From contig JAHHRW010000005.1 of assembly GCA_020025575.1 (NCBI GenBank), forward strand, positions 1 through 64,000: a DNA stretch of 64,000 nt, in the 5' to 3' direction. Made by a program: the position numbers and the translations under genes. The DNA is from Oscillospiraceae bacterium. Its GTDB lineage: Bacteria > Bacillota > Clostridia > Oscillospirales > Oscillospiraceae. This document shows, piece by piece, positions 16,842 through 25,267 of this stretch. Below the pieces are notes generated by a model. That model did no database searches and was not told the origin of the DNA. It saw nothing but the letters and a program-made list of their open reading frames with translations. How positions within the stretch are numbered: the stretch's first letter is position 1; each line of letters starts with the position of its first letter.

Positions 16842-17474
16842 TTAGATTCCTTTGCGAAACAGCAGGAAGGAGTATCCCATGGGGACGATGGCCAGCAGGA
16901 TCATGCCTGCCACAAAGACCCAAGCCCAGCCCACAAAGCTGGTAAGTGCCATAATAAGACCGCCGATAACCCAGAGCTTTCCGGCAAAGCGGTGGGTGCG
17001 GTTCCAGTTTTCCTCGCTGTTCAGTGTCCAGGGGAGCTTGATGCCCATGGTGTAGTTCTGCTTGAATTTCGGCATATAGTTGCCCAGAACCACAAACATC
17101 AGGCTGATGACCGTGGGCATAATCCGCTCCATATTGACCGGGGTGCCCAGTGCCGCTGCATAGACCGTTGTGCCCACCAGAACGGACATGATCGGTACGA
17201 TCCACAGCACCAGAGACAGGGATTTGCGGCTGATATTTTTGTTTTTGGGATCTGCCATGGTGGCAAGGAAGCAGACCAGGTGTGCGGCAAACATGATTCC
17301 GAACAGACCGAAAACGGCAAAGGCTTTGTCGCTGTAAGCGTCGATTTCACCGGCAAAATTCCAGTGGGAGGGGATCTGGTCGGGCAGCTTGTTCCACAGG
17401 ATCAAGCCTGCCAAAACAGGCAGCAGGATGACGATTGATGTGATAATGAATAATTTTTTATTCTCTTTTAACAT
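16842..17474 (-). CDS. SdpI-family membrane protein
   Basis: The 210-residue protein has about six hydrophobic segments. The N-terminal part, with PDQIPSHWNFAGEIDAYSDK, is DUF1648-like. The C-terminal part, with MGIKLPWTLNSEENWNRTHRFAGKLWVIGG, is the SdpI signature. In Bacillus, SdpI gives immunity to the SdpC toxin and sequesters the SdpR repressor at the membrane. Here it overlaps the upstream ArsR-type gene by 7 bases, mirroring sdpRI, but no sdpABC toxin genes are present. The start at 17474 has AAAGGAG. Confidence 0.85.
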   Translation of the reverse strand: MLKENKKLFIITSIVILLPVLAGLILWNKLPDQIPSHWNFAGEIDAYSDKAFAVFGLFGIMFAAHLVCFLATMADPKNKNISRKSLSLVLWIVPIMSVLVGTTVYAAALGTPVNMERIMPTVISLMFVVLGNYMPKFKQNYTMGIKLPWTLNSEENWNRTHRFAGKLWVIGGLIMALTSFVGWAWVFVAGMILLAIVPMGYSFLLFRKGI

Positions 17475-17740
17475 GGCGAATCTCCTTTCAGATCCGTGAT
17501 CCAGAGCATGATTTCTTCCAAAACCGAGGCGTTCAGCTCGTAATAGATGAATTTTCCTTCTCTGGTGTCGCGAATGAGGTCTGCATCCTTCAGCACCGAC
17601 AGATGCCGGGAAATGGATGCATTGGTCACTTCAAAGTGGTCTGCGATGTCGCCGGCGGACAGTCTGCCCTGTTTCAGCAGGTTCAGGATCTCCCGGCGAA
17701 TGGGGTCTGCCAGTGCTTTGAGTGTATTTTGCAGGCTCAT
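17468..17740 (-). CDS. ArsR/SdpR-type winged-helix repressor
   Basis: The 90-residue regulator has the ArsR winged helix: ADPIRREILNLL, then recognition helix FEVTNASISRHLSVL and the wing TREGKFIYYELN. Metal-binding CxC motifs are absent, as in SdpR. It overlaps the SdpI-like gene. The palindrome just upstream lies over the start of its own transcript, so autorepression is likely (inference). A TTGACA promoter precedes it. Confidence 0.88.
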   Translation of the reverse strand: MSLQNTLKALADPIRREILNLLKQGRLSAGDIADHFEVTNASISRHLSVLKDADLIRDTREGKFIYYELNASVLEEIMLWITDLKGDSPC

Positions 17741-17764
17741 AGATCATTCCTTCCATCATTTAAC

Positions 17765-17815
17765 ATTTAACCTAAAGGTTAAATATAATCTAGCATGGCC
17801 GGCTGGATTTGTCAA
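17765..17815 (-). promoter_or_regulatory. Promoter and operator of sdpR-sdpI-like operon
   Basis: On the minus strand TTGACA (17810-17815), a 17-base spacer and TAGATT (17787-17792) form a promoter. Directly downstream, the 8-bp inverted repeat ATTTAACC-TAAA-GGTTAAAT (17765-17784) covers the likely +1 site, a repressor-type placement. Confidence 0.75.
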
Positions 17816-17851
17816 CAGAAAAAAGAGCCGATTCCAAACGAATCGGCTCTT
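17816..17851 (-). terminator. Intrinsic terminator
   Basis: The stem AAGAGCCGATTC/GAATCGGCTCTT with a CAAAC loop is followed by a T-run on the minus strand. It ends the membrane-protein gene at 17868. Confidence 0.85.
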
Positions 17852-17867
17852 GAGAGGCTCTTGAGAT

Positions 17868-18293
17868 TTATTTGGATTTCAGCTTGCCAATGGAGCCCAT
17901 GAGCAGGCAGGCCCAGAGAAAAATCGGCAGGGCATACAGGTTGCTGCAAACCATAGGTGCAGAAACAATGGTCAGTGCTGCGTGCAGGGCAGCGCCCATG
18001 GCCTCAGAATACCCAACCGAGCGCAGATTCAGAATCAGCAGAACCAAAGTTGCAATCAAAGAGGCCAGGGATAAATGGCGCACAAGGCGGCGGTGTTTCT
18101 CGTTCTGATCCTGCTTTGCTTTCATGAGAATCATCCAAGGGGGCAGGAAGAATACCACGGAGATGATCCGAAGTACCACTTTTAATGCGCCATGGGCAAC
18201 CGGGAAGGCAAGACCTAAAATGACCGTTAGAAGAAACAGGGCACCCCAGCAAATATACAGGGTGTTATATTTTATGGACTTTAATTGCAGCAT
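17868..18293 (-). CDS. Hypothetical four-helix membrane protein
   Basis: The 141-residue protein is not recognised. It has about four hydrophobic segments (YNTLYICWGALFLLTVILGL, LRIISVVFFLPPWMILM, SLASLIATLVLLILNL and a last one ending in LPIFLWACLLMG) and a basic loop HRRLVRHLS. The ATG at 18293 has AAGGAGTG. It is divergent from nrdR, with its own terminator; no functional link is evident. Confidence 0.7.
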   Translation of the reverse strand: MLQLKSIKYNTLYICWGALFLLTVILGLAFPVAHGALKVVLRIISVVFFLPPWMILMKAKQDQNEKHRRLVRHLSLASLIATLVLLILNLRSVGYSEAMGAALHAALTIVSAPMVCSNLYALPIFLWACLLMGSIGKLKSK

Positions 18294-18365
18294 ATGAGCA
18301 CTCCTTCGACGCTTGAATGATTCTATTGTACTCGCTTTTGTTTGGAATGGCAAGAAAAATTGGTC

Positions 18366-18394
18366 TGGACATGGATTATCTCCTTTGATATAAT
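18366..18394 (+). promoter_or_regulatory. SigA-type promoter for nrdR
   Basis: TGGACA (18366-18371), a 17-base spacer and TATAAT (18389-18394) end about 33 bases before the nrdR start. Confidence 0.78.
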
Positions 18395-18426
18395 ATAGCA
18401 TAAGAAAGTGTAAGGAGATGATGACC

Positions 18427-18882
18427 ATGAAATGTCCCTTCTGTGGCTATCAGGAAAGCAAGGTTGTGGATTCCCGTCACAGCGATGATTGTCTGTCTAT
18501 CCGCCGCCGTAGAGAGTGCCTGAACTGTCAGCGCCGTTTTACGACTTATGAGATCGTGGAAAGCCTGCCTGTGGTGGTAGTAAAGAAGGATGGCTCCCGA
18601 CAGGCATTTGATCGGAACAAGATTTTAACGGGACTTGTCCGTTCTTGTGCAAACCGCCCTGTGCCCATGGCGGAATTGGAGCGGGTCACATCTGAGATCG
18701 AACAGACCGTTCAGAATTCTCTGGAGCGGGAAGTCAGCACCCAAGAGATCGGCGAGATGGTCATGGATCGGCTGAAACCTCTGGATGAGGTGAGCTATAT
18801 CCGTTTTGCCTCTGTATATCGCCAGTTTAAGGATGTGAACAGTTTCATGCGGGAGCTGACCAAGATTCTTGAGGAGAAATAA
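18427..18882 (+). CDS. nrdR: Transcriptional repressor NrdR
   Basis: The 151-residue repressor of ribonucleotide reductase genes has the zinc ribbon C3/C6/C31/C34 (MKCPFCGYQ...ECLNCQRRF) followed by an ATP-cone domain (about 47-137; VVVVKKDGSRQAFDRNKILTGL). It senses dATP/ATP and represses nrd operons. Of three clustered ATG codons, 18427 has the best spacing (9 bases) from AAGGAG. A membrane gene follows 5 bases after the stop and is probably co-transcribed. Confidence 0.96.
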   Translation: MKCPFCGYQESKVVDSRHSDDCLSIRRRRECLNCQRRFTTYEIVESLPVVVVKKDGSRQAFDRNKILTGLVRSCANRPVPMAELERVTSEIEQTVQNSLEREVSTQEIGEMVMDRLKPLDEVSYIRFASVYRQFKDVNSFMRELTKILEEK

Positions 18883-18887
18883 ATTTT

Positions 18888-19358
18888 ATGGATGTAGAAA
18901 ATTTGAAAGAGGCCCTTTCTCAAGCGGGGGCTATTGGGAAACTTCCAAATTTGGAGCATGTATTTGATAAATTGGAGATTGTACTTCGCATTGCTGTGAT
19001 GGTGGGGCCTCTGTTGCTTTTGGGCTTTGGTCTGCTGTATTTGCTGGCATCCCCCAAAGAGGCCAATCACTCCGTGGGTTATCGGTTTTACTGGGGGATG
19101 TCCAGTGTTGAGGTCTGGCAGTTTACCCAGCGGATTGCGGGGCTGGTCTGGACGGTTCTGGGCCTTGTTATGAGCATCGTAATGGCAGTGATTTGCAATG
19201 GCTTTGGGGAGCTTGCCCGGGATGCCATGGTTATGACAGCCATGAAGGCGCTTTTGTGGGAGCTGGGGATGGTAGTAGTTAGCATTTTGGCCATCAATAT
19301 TACGGTTATGGTGCTTTTCGATGGCAAGGGATATCGCCGTAAGAGAAACAGAAGATGA
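18888..19358 (+). CDS. SdpI-like integral membrane protein
   Basis: The 156-residue protein has three or four hydrophobic helices. The segment SVGYRFYWGMSSVEVWQFTQRIAGLVWTV resembles the C-terminal SdpI module (GYRTxxSMKNxETWxxANR-like). It lacks the DUF1648 half. The ribosome site AGGAG lies inside the nrdR 3' end, indicating co-transcription. Function is unknown; immunity or signalling is possible by similarity only. Confidence 0.6.
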   Translation: MDVENLKEALSQAGAIGKLPNLEHVFDKLEIVLRIAVMVGPLLLLGFGLLYLLASPKEANHSVGYRFYWGMSSVEVWQFTQRIAGLVWTVLGLVMSIVMAVICNGFGELARDAMVMTAMKALLWELGMVVVSILAINITVMVLFDGKGYRRKRNRR

Positions 19359-19365
19359 TGAAAAA

Positions 19366-19392
19366 GCGGAACACCAGGGTGTTCCGCTTTTT
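19366..19392 (+). terminator. Intrinsic terminator after nrdR operon
   Basis: GCGGAACACC pairs with GGTGTTCCGC around AG and is followed by TTTTT. Confidence 0.88.
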
Positions 19393-19509
19393 GATATGTG
19401 GCAAGTGGATAGAAATTGCGCCCCAATGGCGCAGGCAAGATGGAATCTGTTCATTGGCAGGGAAATGAGCATACAAAAAAGCGCCAAACTCAAAAGAGTT
19501 CAGCGCTTT

Positions 19510-19585
19510 TGGTGACCCGCCGGAGGCTCGAACTCCGGACCCATTGCTTAAAAGGCAATTGCTCTGCCAACTGAGCTAGCGGATC
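19510..19585 (-). tRNA. tRNA-Lys (TTT)
   Basis: The cloverleaf is complete on the minus strand: acceptor GATCCGC/GCGGGTC, D-arm GCTC...GAGC, anticodon stem ATTGC-CTTTTAA-GCAAT with TTT, a T-arm with GTTCGAG, and an encoded CCA. It follows tRNA-Gln by one base and shares its promoter. Confidence 0.95.
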
Positions 19586-19586
19586 G

Positions 19587-19661
19587 TGGCTGGGATGGCA
19601 GGATTTGAACCTACGAATGCCAGAGTCAAAGTCTGGTGCCTTACCCCTTGGCGACATCCCA
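19587..19661 (-). tRNA. tRNA-Gln (TTG)
   Basis: The minus-strand cloverleaf has acceptor TGGGATG/CATCCCA, anticodon loop CTTTGAC (TTG), a T-loop GTTCAAA, discriminator G and an encoded CCA. It is the first gene of a Gln-Lys tRNA pair. Confidence 0.95.
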
Positions 19662-19694
19662 ATGATGATGTACCCTGACTCGGACACACGGGGT

Positions 19695-19723
19695 ATTATA
19701 GCATAGATGTTTTTATTTTGCAA
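19695..19723 (-). promoter_or_regulatory. Promoter of tRNA-Gln/tRNA-Lys
   Basis: On the minus strand TTGCAA (19718-19723), a 17-base spacer and a perfect TATAAT (19695-19700) lie 34 bases before the tRNA-Gln 5' end. Confidence 0.8.
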
Positions 19724-19897
19724 CAACATTTTTGAAAATTCCTGTGATAATTTTATGGCCTGTGGATTATAGGGGAACGATGCAGGGGGGAAGTGAAAAG
19801 GTGAATATTCTTAAGAATTGCATAAGATTGCAGGAAAAACTCGGAATATGTTAGAAAAAAGAGTAGGATATTCCAACTTATTTATGAGGGGTGGCTC

Positions 19898-19926
19898 TTG
19901 CAAATAAAGACTGAATATGCTAACAT
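19898..19926 (+). promoter_or_regulatory. Candidate promoter of the polysaccharide cluster
   Basis: TTGCAA (19898-19903), 17 bases and TAACAT (19921-19926) lie 51 bases before the first cluster gene. The rest of the gene-free stretch 19724-19977 shows no other clear signal. Confidence 0.5.
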
Positions 19927-19977
19927 ACACTAGATACCGTATGTTCTTGAGGTATAAATAATGGTTTTGGATGGCTA

Positions 19978-21858
19978 ATGATGAAAATAAAGAAAGTTAG
20001 GGATGCGGAGCATTCCTGGAAAAGGCAAGCAGTGCTGATTGCATTGCTTGATATGTTGTGTATAGCGGGCTCTTTTTTCTTTGCTTTGCTCCTTCGGTTT
20101 GATTTTCAATTCAGTCTGATCGATCAGATCTACGTGGACGAATATTGTCGTGTGATTTTTCCTTGGGGATTGATCACGATTGCTGTTTTTGTGTTGTTTA
20201 AGCTATATAACAGTATTTGGATTTTTGTCAGTTCCGATGAGTTGTTCCGAATCATCGGTGCCCATATGGTACTGTGTTTGGTAGGATGCATTTCAATTAT
20301 TGTTTTTCAAGTAAGTCTGCCACGTTCTGTATATGTATTGGGACTGATCTTCAGCTTTATGAGTACGGTTGCCCTGCGTTTCTCTTATCGGATGCTACGC
20401 AGAGTCAAAGACTATATCAGCAGTCTGGTGCAGACAAAAGCAGTTGAAAACGTTATGATCATTGGTGCTGGTGAAGCTGGAAAGGCCTTGCTTACGGAGT
20501 TTCAGACCAGCACCAATATCCACATTCATGTCTGCTGCGTCATTGATGACAATCCAATTAAAAGAGACAAGCGATTGTGTGGCGTTCCAATTGTGGGTGA
20601 CCGTTACAAAATTCAGGAAATGGCAAATAAGTACAAACTAAATCGCATTATATTTGCGATCCCATCCATTTCTGCAAAGGACAGAAAAGATATTTTGGAT
20701 CTGTGTACCTCTACCGGCTGTCAGGTTCAGGTGCTGCCCGGAATCTATCAGCTGGTCAACGGGGATGTGAATGTAAGCAAGCTGCGTAAGGTCGATGTTC
20801 AGGATTTGCTGGGCAGAGATCCGATTCAGGTGAATTTGGACGAAATCCTTCGCTATATTTCGGGCAAGGTGGTTATGGTTTCCGGCGGCGGCGGCAGCAT
20901 CGGCAGCGAATTGTGTCGGCAGATTGCCCGCGCCAATCCCAAGCAGCTGATTATCTTTGATATATACGAGAACAATGCCTATGACATTCAGCTGGAGCTG
21001 AAACGGACCTATCCCGATCTGAATCTTGTGACGCTGATTGGGTCGGTACGCAATATGGAAAGGCTGGACGGTGTGCTGGGTAAATACAGGCCGGAGCTTG
21101 TATTCCATGCAGCTGCGCATAAGCATGTTCCGCTCATGGAAGACAGTCCCAACGAGGCAATCAAAAACAATGTTTTCGGTACGTACAATATGGCACAGGC
21201 CTCTGCAAAGTATGGCGTCAAGCGTTTTGTACTGATTTCTACGGATAAGGCGGTCAATCCCACCAACATCATGGGCGCAAGTAAGCGGCTGTGCGAGATG
21301 GTGGTTCAGATGATGAACAGACAGTCGCAGACAGAATTTGTGGCGGTTCGTTTTGGTAATGTACTGGGCAGTAACGGCTCCGTTATTCCGCTGTTCAAAA
21401 AGCAGATTGCCGAGGGTGGCCCGGTTACGGTCACACACCCGGACATCATTCGGTTTTTTATGACCATTCCGGAGGCGGTCAGTCTGGTGCTCCAGGCGGG
21501 ATACTATGCCAAGGGCGGTGAAATCTTTGTATTGGACATGGGGGAACCGGTCAAAATTGACGCCATGGCCAGAAAACTGATCCGTCTGTCCGGGTTCGAG
21601 CCGGATGTGGACATTAAGATTGAGTATACCGGTCTTCGTCCGGGTGAGAAACTGTATGAAGAGCTTTTGATGAAGGAAGAGGGCTTGCAGGAGACGGACA
21701 ACAAGCTGATTCACATAGGAAAGCCTATTGCAATGGATGACAAGCTGTTCAAACAGCAGCTTGTTCGGTTGAAGGAAGCCTGTCAGGCAGAGTCCCCCGA
21801 TATAAAAGAAATTGTGGCAGAGATTGTTCCCACATATCACCCCGCAGTGAATGTGTAG
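19978..21858 (+). CDS. CapD/PglF-type nucleotide-sugar 4,6-dehydratase
   Basis: The 626-residue membrane-anchored enzyme has four N-terminal transmembrane helices (residues about 15-125), a CoA-binding/Rossmann-like domain (about 150-280) and a C-terminal extended SDR domain. The latter starts at VSGGGGSIGSELC (about 300-312) and contains STDKAVNPTNIMGASKR. The family (PglF, WbpM, FlaA1) converts UDP-GlcNAc to the 4-keto-6-deoxy sugar. The SDR active site has the long-type arrangement with Met/Lys rather than YxxxK. Start choice between 19978 and 19981 is open because the ribosome site is weak. It opens the polysaccharide cluster. Confidence 0.9.
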   Translation: MMKIKKVRDAEHSWKRQAVLIALLDMLCIAGSFFFALLLRFDFQFSLIDQIYVDEYCRVIFPWGLITIAVFVLFKLYNSIWIFVSSDELFRIIGAHMVLCLVGCISIIVFQVSLPRSVYVLGLIFSFMSTVALRFSYRMLRRVKDYISSLVQTKAVENVMIIGAGEAGKALLTEFQTSTNIHIHVCCVIDDNPIKRDKRLCGVPIVGDRYKIQEMANKYKLNRIIFAIPSISAKDRKDILDLCTSTGCQVQVLPGIYQLVNGDVNVSKLRKVDVQDLLGRDPIQVNLDEILRYISGKVVMVSGGGGSIGSELCRQIARANPKQLIIFDIYENNAYDIQLELKRTYPDLNLVTLIGSVRNMERLDGVLGKYRPELVFHAAAHKHVPLMEDSPNEAIKNNVFGTYNMAQASAKYGVKRFVLISTDKAVNPTNIMGASKRLCEMVVQMMNRQSQTEFVAVRFGNVLGSNGSVIPLFKKQIAEGGPVTVTHPDIIRFFMTIPEAVSLVLQAGYYAKGGEIFVLDMGEPVKIDAMARKLIRLSGFEPDVDIKIEYTGLRPGEKLYEELLMKEEGLQETDNKLIHIGKPIAMDDKLFKQQLVRLKEACQAESPDIKEIVAEIVPTYHPAVNV

Positions 21859-21967
21859 TAGTGTATAGCGGCATATAATGCGATAACTTACAACAATGAG
21901 ACACAATAAGTGTAAGACAGTCCGACGAGCTGTACGCTGTGGCTTGCGATGGGGCCATCGGGTTCGT

Positions 21968-21996
21968 TTGACAAGGTATTGCACCTGTAGTAAAAT
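21968..21996 (+). promoter_or_regulatory. Internal promoter before the aminotransferase
   Basis: A perfect TTGACA (21968-21973), a 17-base spacer and TAAAAT (21991-21996) lie in the 239-base gap after the dehydratase. Genes from 22098 onward can be transcribed independently. Confidence 0.75.
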
Positions 21997-22097
21997 AGGT
22001 CAAAATATTTTGGAGTTGAATCGTGTTTTAATTGCAGTTTTTCTCTGTGAATAAGGGAAAAAGCTGTAAAATACTTCTAAGGAGATCGTTCATCTAT

Positions 22098-23303
22098 ATG
22101 AATATTCCATTTTCTCCTCCCGATATCAGTGAAGTTGAAATTGAAGAGGTTGTAAGCGCTCTTCAATCGGGATGGATTACCACTGGTCCCAAAACCAAAG
22201 AGCTGGAAAGACAAATTGCGCACTTTTGCGGCACCGAACGAGCAGTTTGCTTAAATTCACAAACGGCTTGTGCAGAGATGGCGCTGCGGATCTTAGGCGT
22301 TGGTCCCGGCGATGAGGTTATTACTACAGCTTATACCTACACGGCGACGGCTTCGGTGGTGTGCCACGTTGGTGCAAAATTGGTACTGGTAGATACGCAG
22401 AATGCCTCATTTGAGATGGATTATGACCAAATGGAGGCAAAGATCAATGAAAGAACAAAGGCTGTTATCCCGGTAGACTTAGCGGGTATTCCCTGTGATT
22501 ACGAGCGGATTTTTGCTGCCGTGGAGCGCAAACGCCACCTGTTTCAGGGGAATACACCCATTCAGAAGGCTCTGGGACGTGTTGCGGTTATGACCGATGC
22601 AGCCCACGCTTTCGGTGCTTCCTATCAGGGCAGAAAAGTGGGCAGCGTTGCGGACTTCTCGTCTTTTTCTTTTCATGCCGTTAAGAATTTTACCACCGCA
22701 GAGGGCGGTGCTGTGACATGGAATACCATTGAAGGAATTTCCAATGATGAGATTTACCAGCAGTTCCAGCTGCTGTCTCTGCATGGCCAGTCCAAGGATG
22801 CACTGGCAAAGACCCAACTGGGGGCGTGGGAATACGATGTTGTCGGTCCCTGGTATAAGTGCAACATGACCGATATTGCAGCGGCCATGGGCCTGGCACA
22901 GATGAAACGCTATGGCGCAATGCTGGATCGCCGGAGAGAACTGATCGGCCGTTACGATATGGCCTTGAAGCCTTTGGGCGTAGAAACGCTGCCCCATTAT
23001 ACGAAGGATTCCCAGTCTTCCGGCCACCTGTATATTACCCGGGTTCCGGGAATCACCCCCCAGCAGCGTAACGAAATCATTATCAAGATGGCACAGCGGG
23101 GCATTAGCTGCAATGTTCACTATAAGCCTCTTCCTCTGCTGACGGCTTATAGAAATTTGGGATTTGACATTGCAGATTATCCCAATGCATATTCACATTA
23201 TGCAAATGAAATCACACTGCCGCTTCATACCCGGCTGAATGATGAAGAGGTTGCGTATATCATTGCGCAATATACAGATGTATTGAGAGCGTATCTGGCA
23301 TGA
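22098..23303 (+). CDS. DegT/DnrJ/EryC1 sugar aminotransferase (PglE-like)
   Basis: The 401-residue PLP enzyme begins MNIPFSPPDISEVEIEEV, typical of sugar-nucleotide 4-aminotransferases. It has CLNSQTACAEMAL, the Asp region MTDAAHAFGASY and the Schiff-base Lys (about residue 195) in SFHAVKNFTTAEGGA. It would aminate the 4-keto sugar made by the preceding dehydratase. No PglD-like acetyltransferase is adjacent. The ATG at 22098 has AAGGAG at a rather long 13-base spacing. It overlaps the next gene by 4 bases. Confidence 0.88.
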   Translation: MNIPFSPPDISEVEIEEVVSALQSGWITTGPKTKELERQIAHFCGTERAVCLNSQTACAEMALRILGVGPGDEVITTAYTYTATASVVCHVGAKLVLVDTQNASFEMDYDQMEAKINERTKAVIPVDLAGIPCDYERIFAAVERKRHLFQGNTPIQKALGRVAVMTDAAHAFGASYQGRKVGSVADFSSFSFHAVKNFTTAEGGAVTWNTIEGISNDEIYQQFQLLSLHGQSKDALAKTQLGAWEYDVVGPWYKCNMTDIAAAMGLAQMKRYGAMLDRRRELIGRYDMALKPLGVETLPHYTKDSQSSGHLYITRVPGITPQQRNEIIIKMAQRGISCNVHYKPLPLLTAYRNLGFDIADYPNAYSHYANEITLPLHTRLNDEEVAYIIAQYTDVLRAYLA

Positions 23304-24025
23304 TGATAAGAAAATGGGAAGAACTCCCGGAGCAGATGCGTACAGATGCGGTGCGCCCATACTACGATATTCTGGTAAAAAAGAATGGCAGTTTGCTGTT
23401 TAAGCGCATATTTGATGTAATCGTTTCTGGGTTAATGTTGGTTATTTTATCTCCGGTATTTTTGGTGTTGGCAATTGCCATCAAACTGGACTCTCCCGGC
23501 CCTGTATTTTATCGTCAGGTTCGGGTGACGCAATACGGAAAGACGTTCCGTATCTTTAAATTTCGTTCCATGGTCAGCAATGCCGACCAGATCGGCACTC
23601 AGGTGACGGTAGGCAATGACGGCCGGATTACCCGGGTTGGAAAGCTGATTCGCAAGTGCCGACTGGATGAAATCTGTCAGCTGATTGATATTTTTCGCGG
23701 CACTATGACCTTTGTAGGCACCCGCCCTGAGGTGCCGAAGTATGTGGCGGCCTATACGCCGCAGATGCTGGCAACGCTGCTGCTACCAGCCGGTGTGACC
23801 AGTGAGGCCAGCATCCGCTACAAGGATGAAGACAAGCTGCTGAATGCTGCGGAGGATGTGGATGCCACCTACATCCATGATGTCCTTCCCGGTAAGATGT
23901 ACTATAACCTGCAATCCATTCTGCATTACTCCTTTGGGGCGGATATTCGTACCATGCTGCGCACGGTGCTTGCAGTGTTGGGGAAAGATTGCGAAGAAAA
24001 AGTGAGTAGAGAGGAAATCAAATGA
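23300..24025 (+). CDS. Initiating phosphoglycosyl transferase (PglC/WcaJ-like)
   Basis: The 241-residue protein is a small monotopic sugar transferase. It has a basic KRIFDVIVSGLMLVILSPVFLVLAIAIKLDSPGPVFYRQ hydrophobic start (residues about 35-73), FRIFKFRSM, the RKCRLDEICQLIDIFRGTM region and the FVGTRPEVP motif. It moves a sugar-1-phosphate to undecaprenyl phosphate, starting the repeat unit at the inner membrane. The N-terminal polytopic domain of WbaP/WcaJ is missing, as in PglC. It is coupled by ATGA overlaps on both sides. Confidence 0.92.
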   Translation: MMIRKWEELPEQMRTDAVRPYYDILVKKNGSLLFKRIFDVIVSGLMLVILSPVFLVLAIAIKLDSPGPVFYRQVRVTQYGKTFRIFKFRSMVSNADQIGTQVTVGNDGRITRVGKLIRKCRLDEICQLIDIFRGTMTFVGTRPEVPKYVAAYTPQMLATLLLPAGVTSEASIRYKDEDKLLNAAEDVDATYIHDVLPGKMYYNLQSILHYSFGADIRTMLRTVLAVLGKDCEEKVSREEIK

Positions 24026-25251
24026 ATATATGGCTGATCAATCACTATGCGGTTCCCCCACAGTACTATCCGCTGGCAAGACAGACCTATTTTGCCAAGT
24101 ACCTGAGGGAAATGGGACATACAGTGACCATTTTCGCCGCCAGTACGGTTCATAACGCAGATCTGAATCTGATTGAGGACAAGACCCCTTATCGGCAGGA
24201 AACCGTCAATGGCGTCGACTATGTATATGTAAGATGCCACGGCTATCAGGGAAATGGTCTGAAGCGCATCTATAATATTTGTGAGTTTGCCTGGAAGCTT
24301 CCGGGTGTCTGCAAGCATTTTGCAAAGCCTGATGCCATTGTGGCAACCTCAATGCCGCCTACGTCCTGCGCTGTGGGCATCCATCTGGCTAGAAAATATG
24401 GCTGCCGGGGGATTGCTGAGATTGCAGATCTTTGGCCGGAATCCATTGTGGCCTATGGAATTGCAGGCAGGAACAATCCTGCGGTTGTATTGCTGAGAGC
24501 TTTGGAAAAATGGATTTACAAGAAGGCGGATGCCGTTGTATTCACTATGGAGGAAGCTTACCGCTATATTCGCCAGCAGGGATGGGAATCCCAGATCCCT
24601 GAGTCTAAGGTGTTTTATATCAATAATGGTGTGGATTTGGAATTGTTCCACTATAATCAGCAGAATTATCGGGTTCAGGATGCAGATTTGGAAAATCCGG
24701 AGAAGTTCCATGTGGTCTATACCGGCTCCATCCGCAAGGTAAACAACTTGGGCCTTTTGCTGGATGCAGCGAAAAAAGTCAAAAATCCAAAGGTTCAGTT
24801 CCTGATTTGGGGGGATGGCGACGAACTGCCGGAACTTCGTCAGCGAGTTGAAAATGAAAATATACAAAATGTGATTTTCAAAGGACGAGTAGACAAAGCT
24901 TATGTACCAAGCATAGTCAGTGGGGCGGATTTGAACATAGCGCATAATTCTCCCACCCCCTTGTTCCAGTATGGAATCAGTTTTAATAAGCTATTTGATT
25001 ATCTGGCAGCAGGGAAACCCATTTTGTCGGATTTTCCCAGTGGCCACAACCCGGCAGTTGTCTGGGGTGCCAGTATGAGCGTTGAGGAGCCTGACCCTGA
25101 GCGGATTGCTCAGGCTGTGGAGGCCTTTTTATCCATGGACACGGATACGTATCAGCAATATTGCGACAACGCATTGCGTGCGGCAGAAGCATATGACTTT
25201 AAGTCATTAACAAAAAAATTATTATCCATCATTGAGAAACAACCATTATAA
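24022..25251 (+). CDS. Glycosyltransferase family 4 (WbuB-like)
   Basis: The 409-residue GT-B enzyme starts MNIWLINHYAVPPQYYPLARQ and has the acceptor-side AEIADLWPESIV segment and the donor-side GSIRKVNNLGLLLDAAKK and SFNKLFDYLAAGKPIL, a GT4 E-x7-E-like zone. The pattern resembles WbuB-type N-acetyl-fucosaminyl transferases. It probably adds the second sugar of the unit (inference). The start codon overlaps the preceding stop. Confidence 0.85.
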   Translation: MNIWLINHYAVPPQYYPLARQTYFAKYLREMGHTVTIFAASTVHNADLNLIEDKTPYRQETVNGVDYVYVRCHGYQGNGLKRIYNICEFAWKLPGVCKHFAKPDAIVATSMPPTSCAVGIHLARKYGCRGIAEIADLWPESIVAYGIAGRNNPAVVLLRALEKWIYKKADAVVFTMEEAYRYIRQQGWESQIPESKVFYINNGVDLELFHYNQQNYRVQDADLENPEKFHVVYTGSIRKVNNLGLLLDAAKKVKNPKVQFLIWGDGDELPELRQRVENENIQNVIFKGRVDKAYVPSIVSGADLNIAHNSPTPLFQYGISFNKLFDYLAAGKPILSDFPSGHNPAVVWGASMSVEEPDPERIAQAVEAFLSMDTDTYQQYCDNALRAAEAYDFKSLTKKLLSIIEKQPL

Positions 25252-25267
25252 GAAAGAAGGGGTTTCC

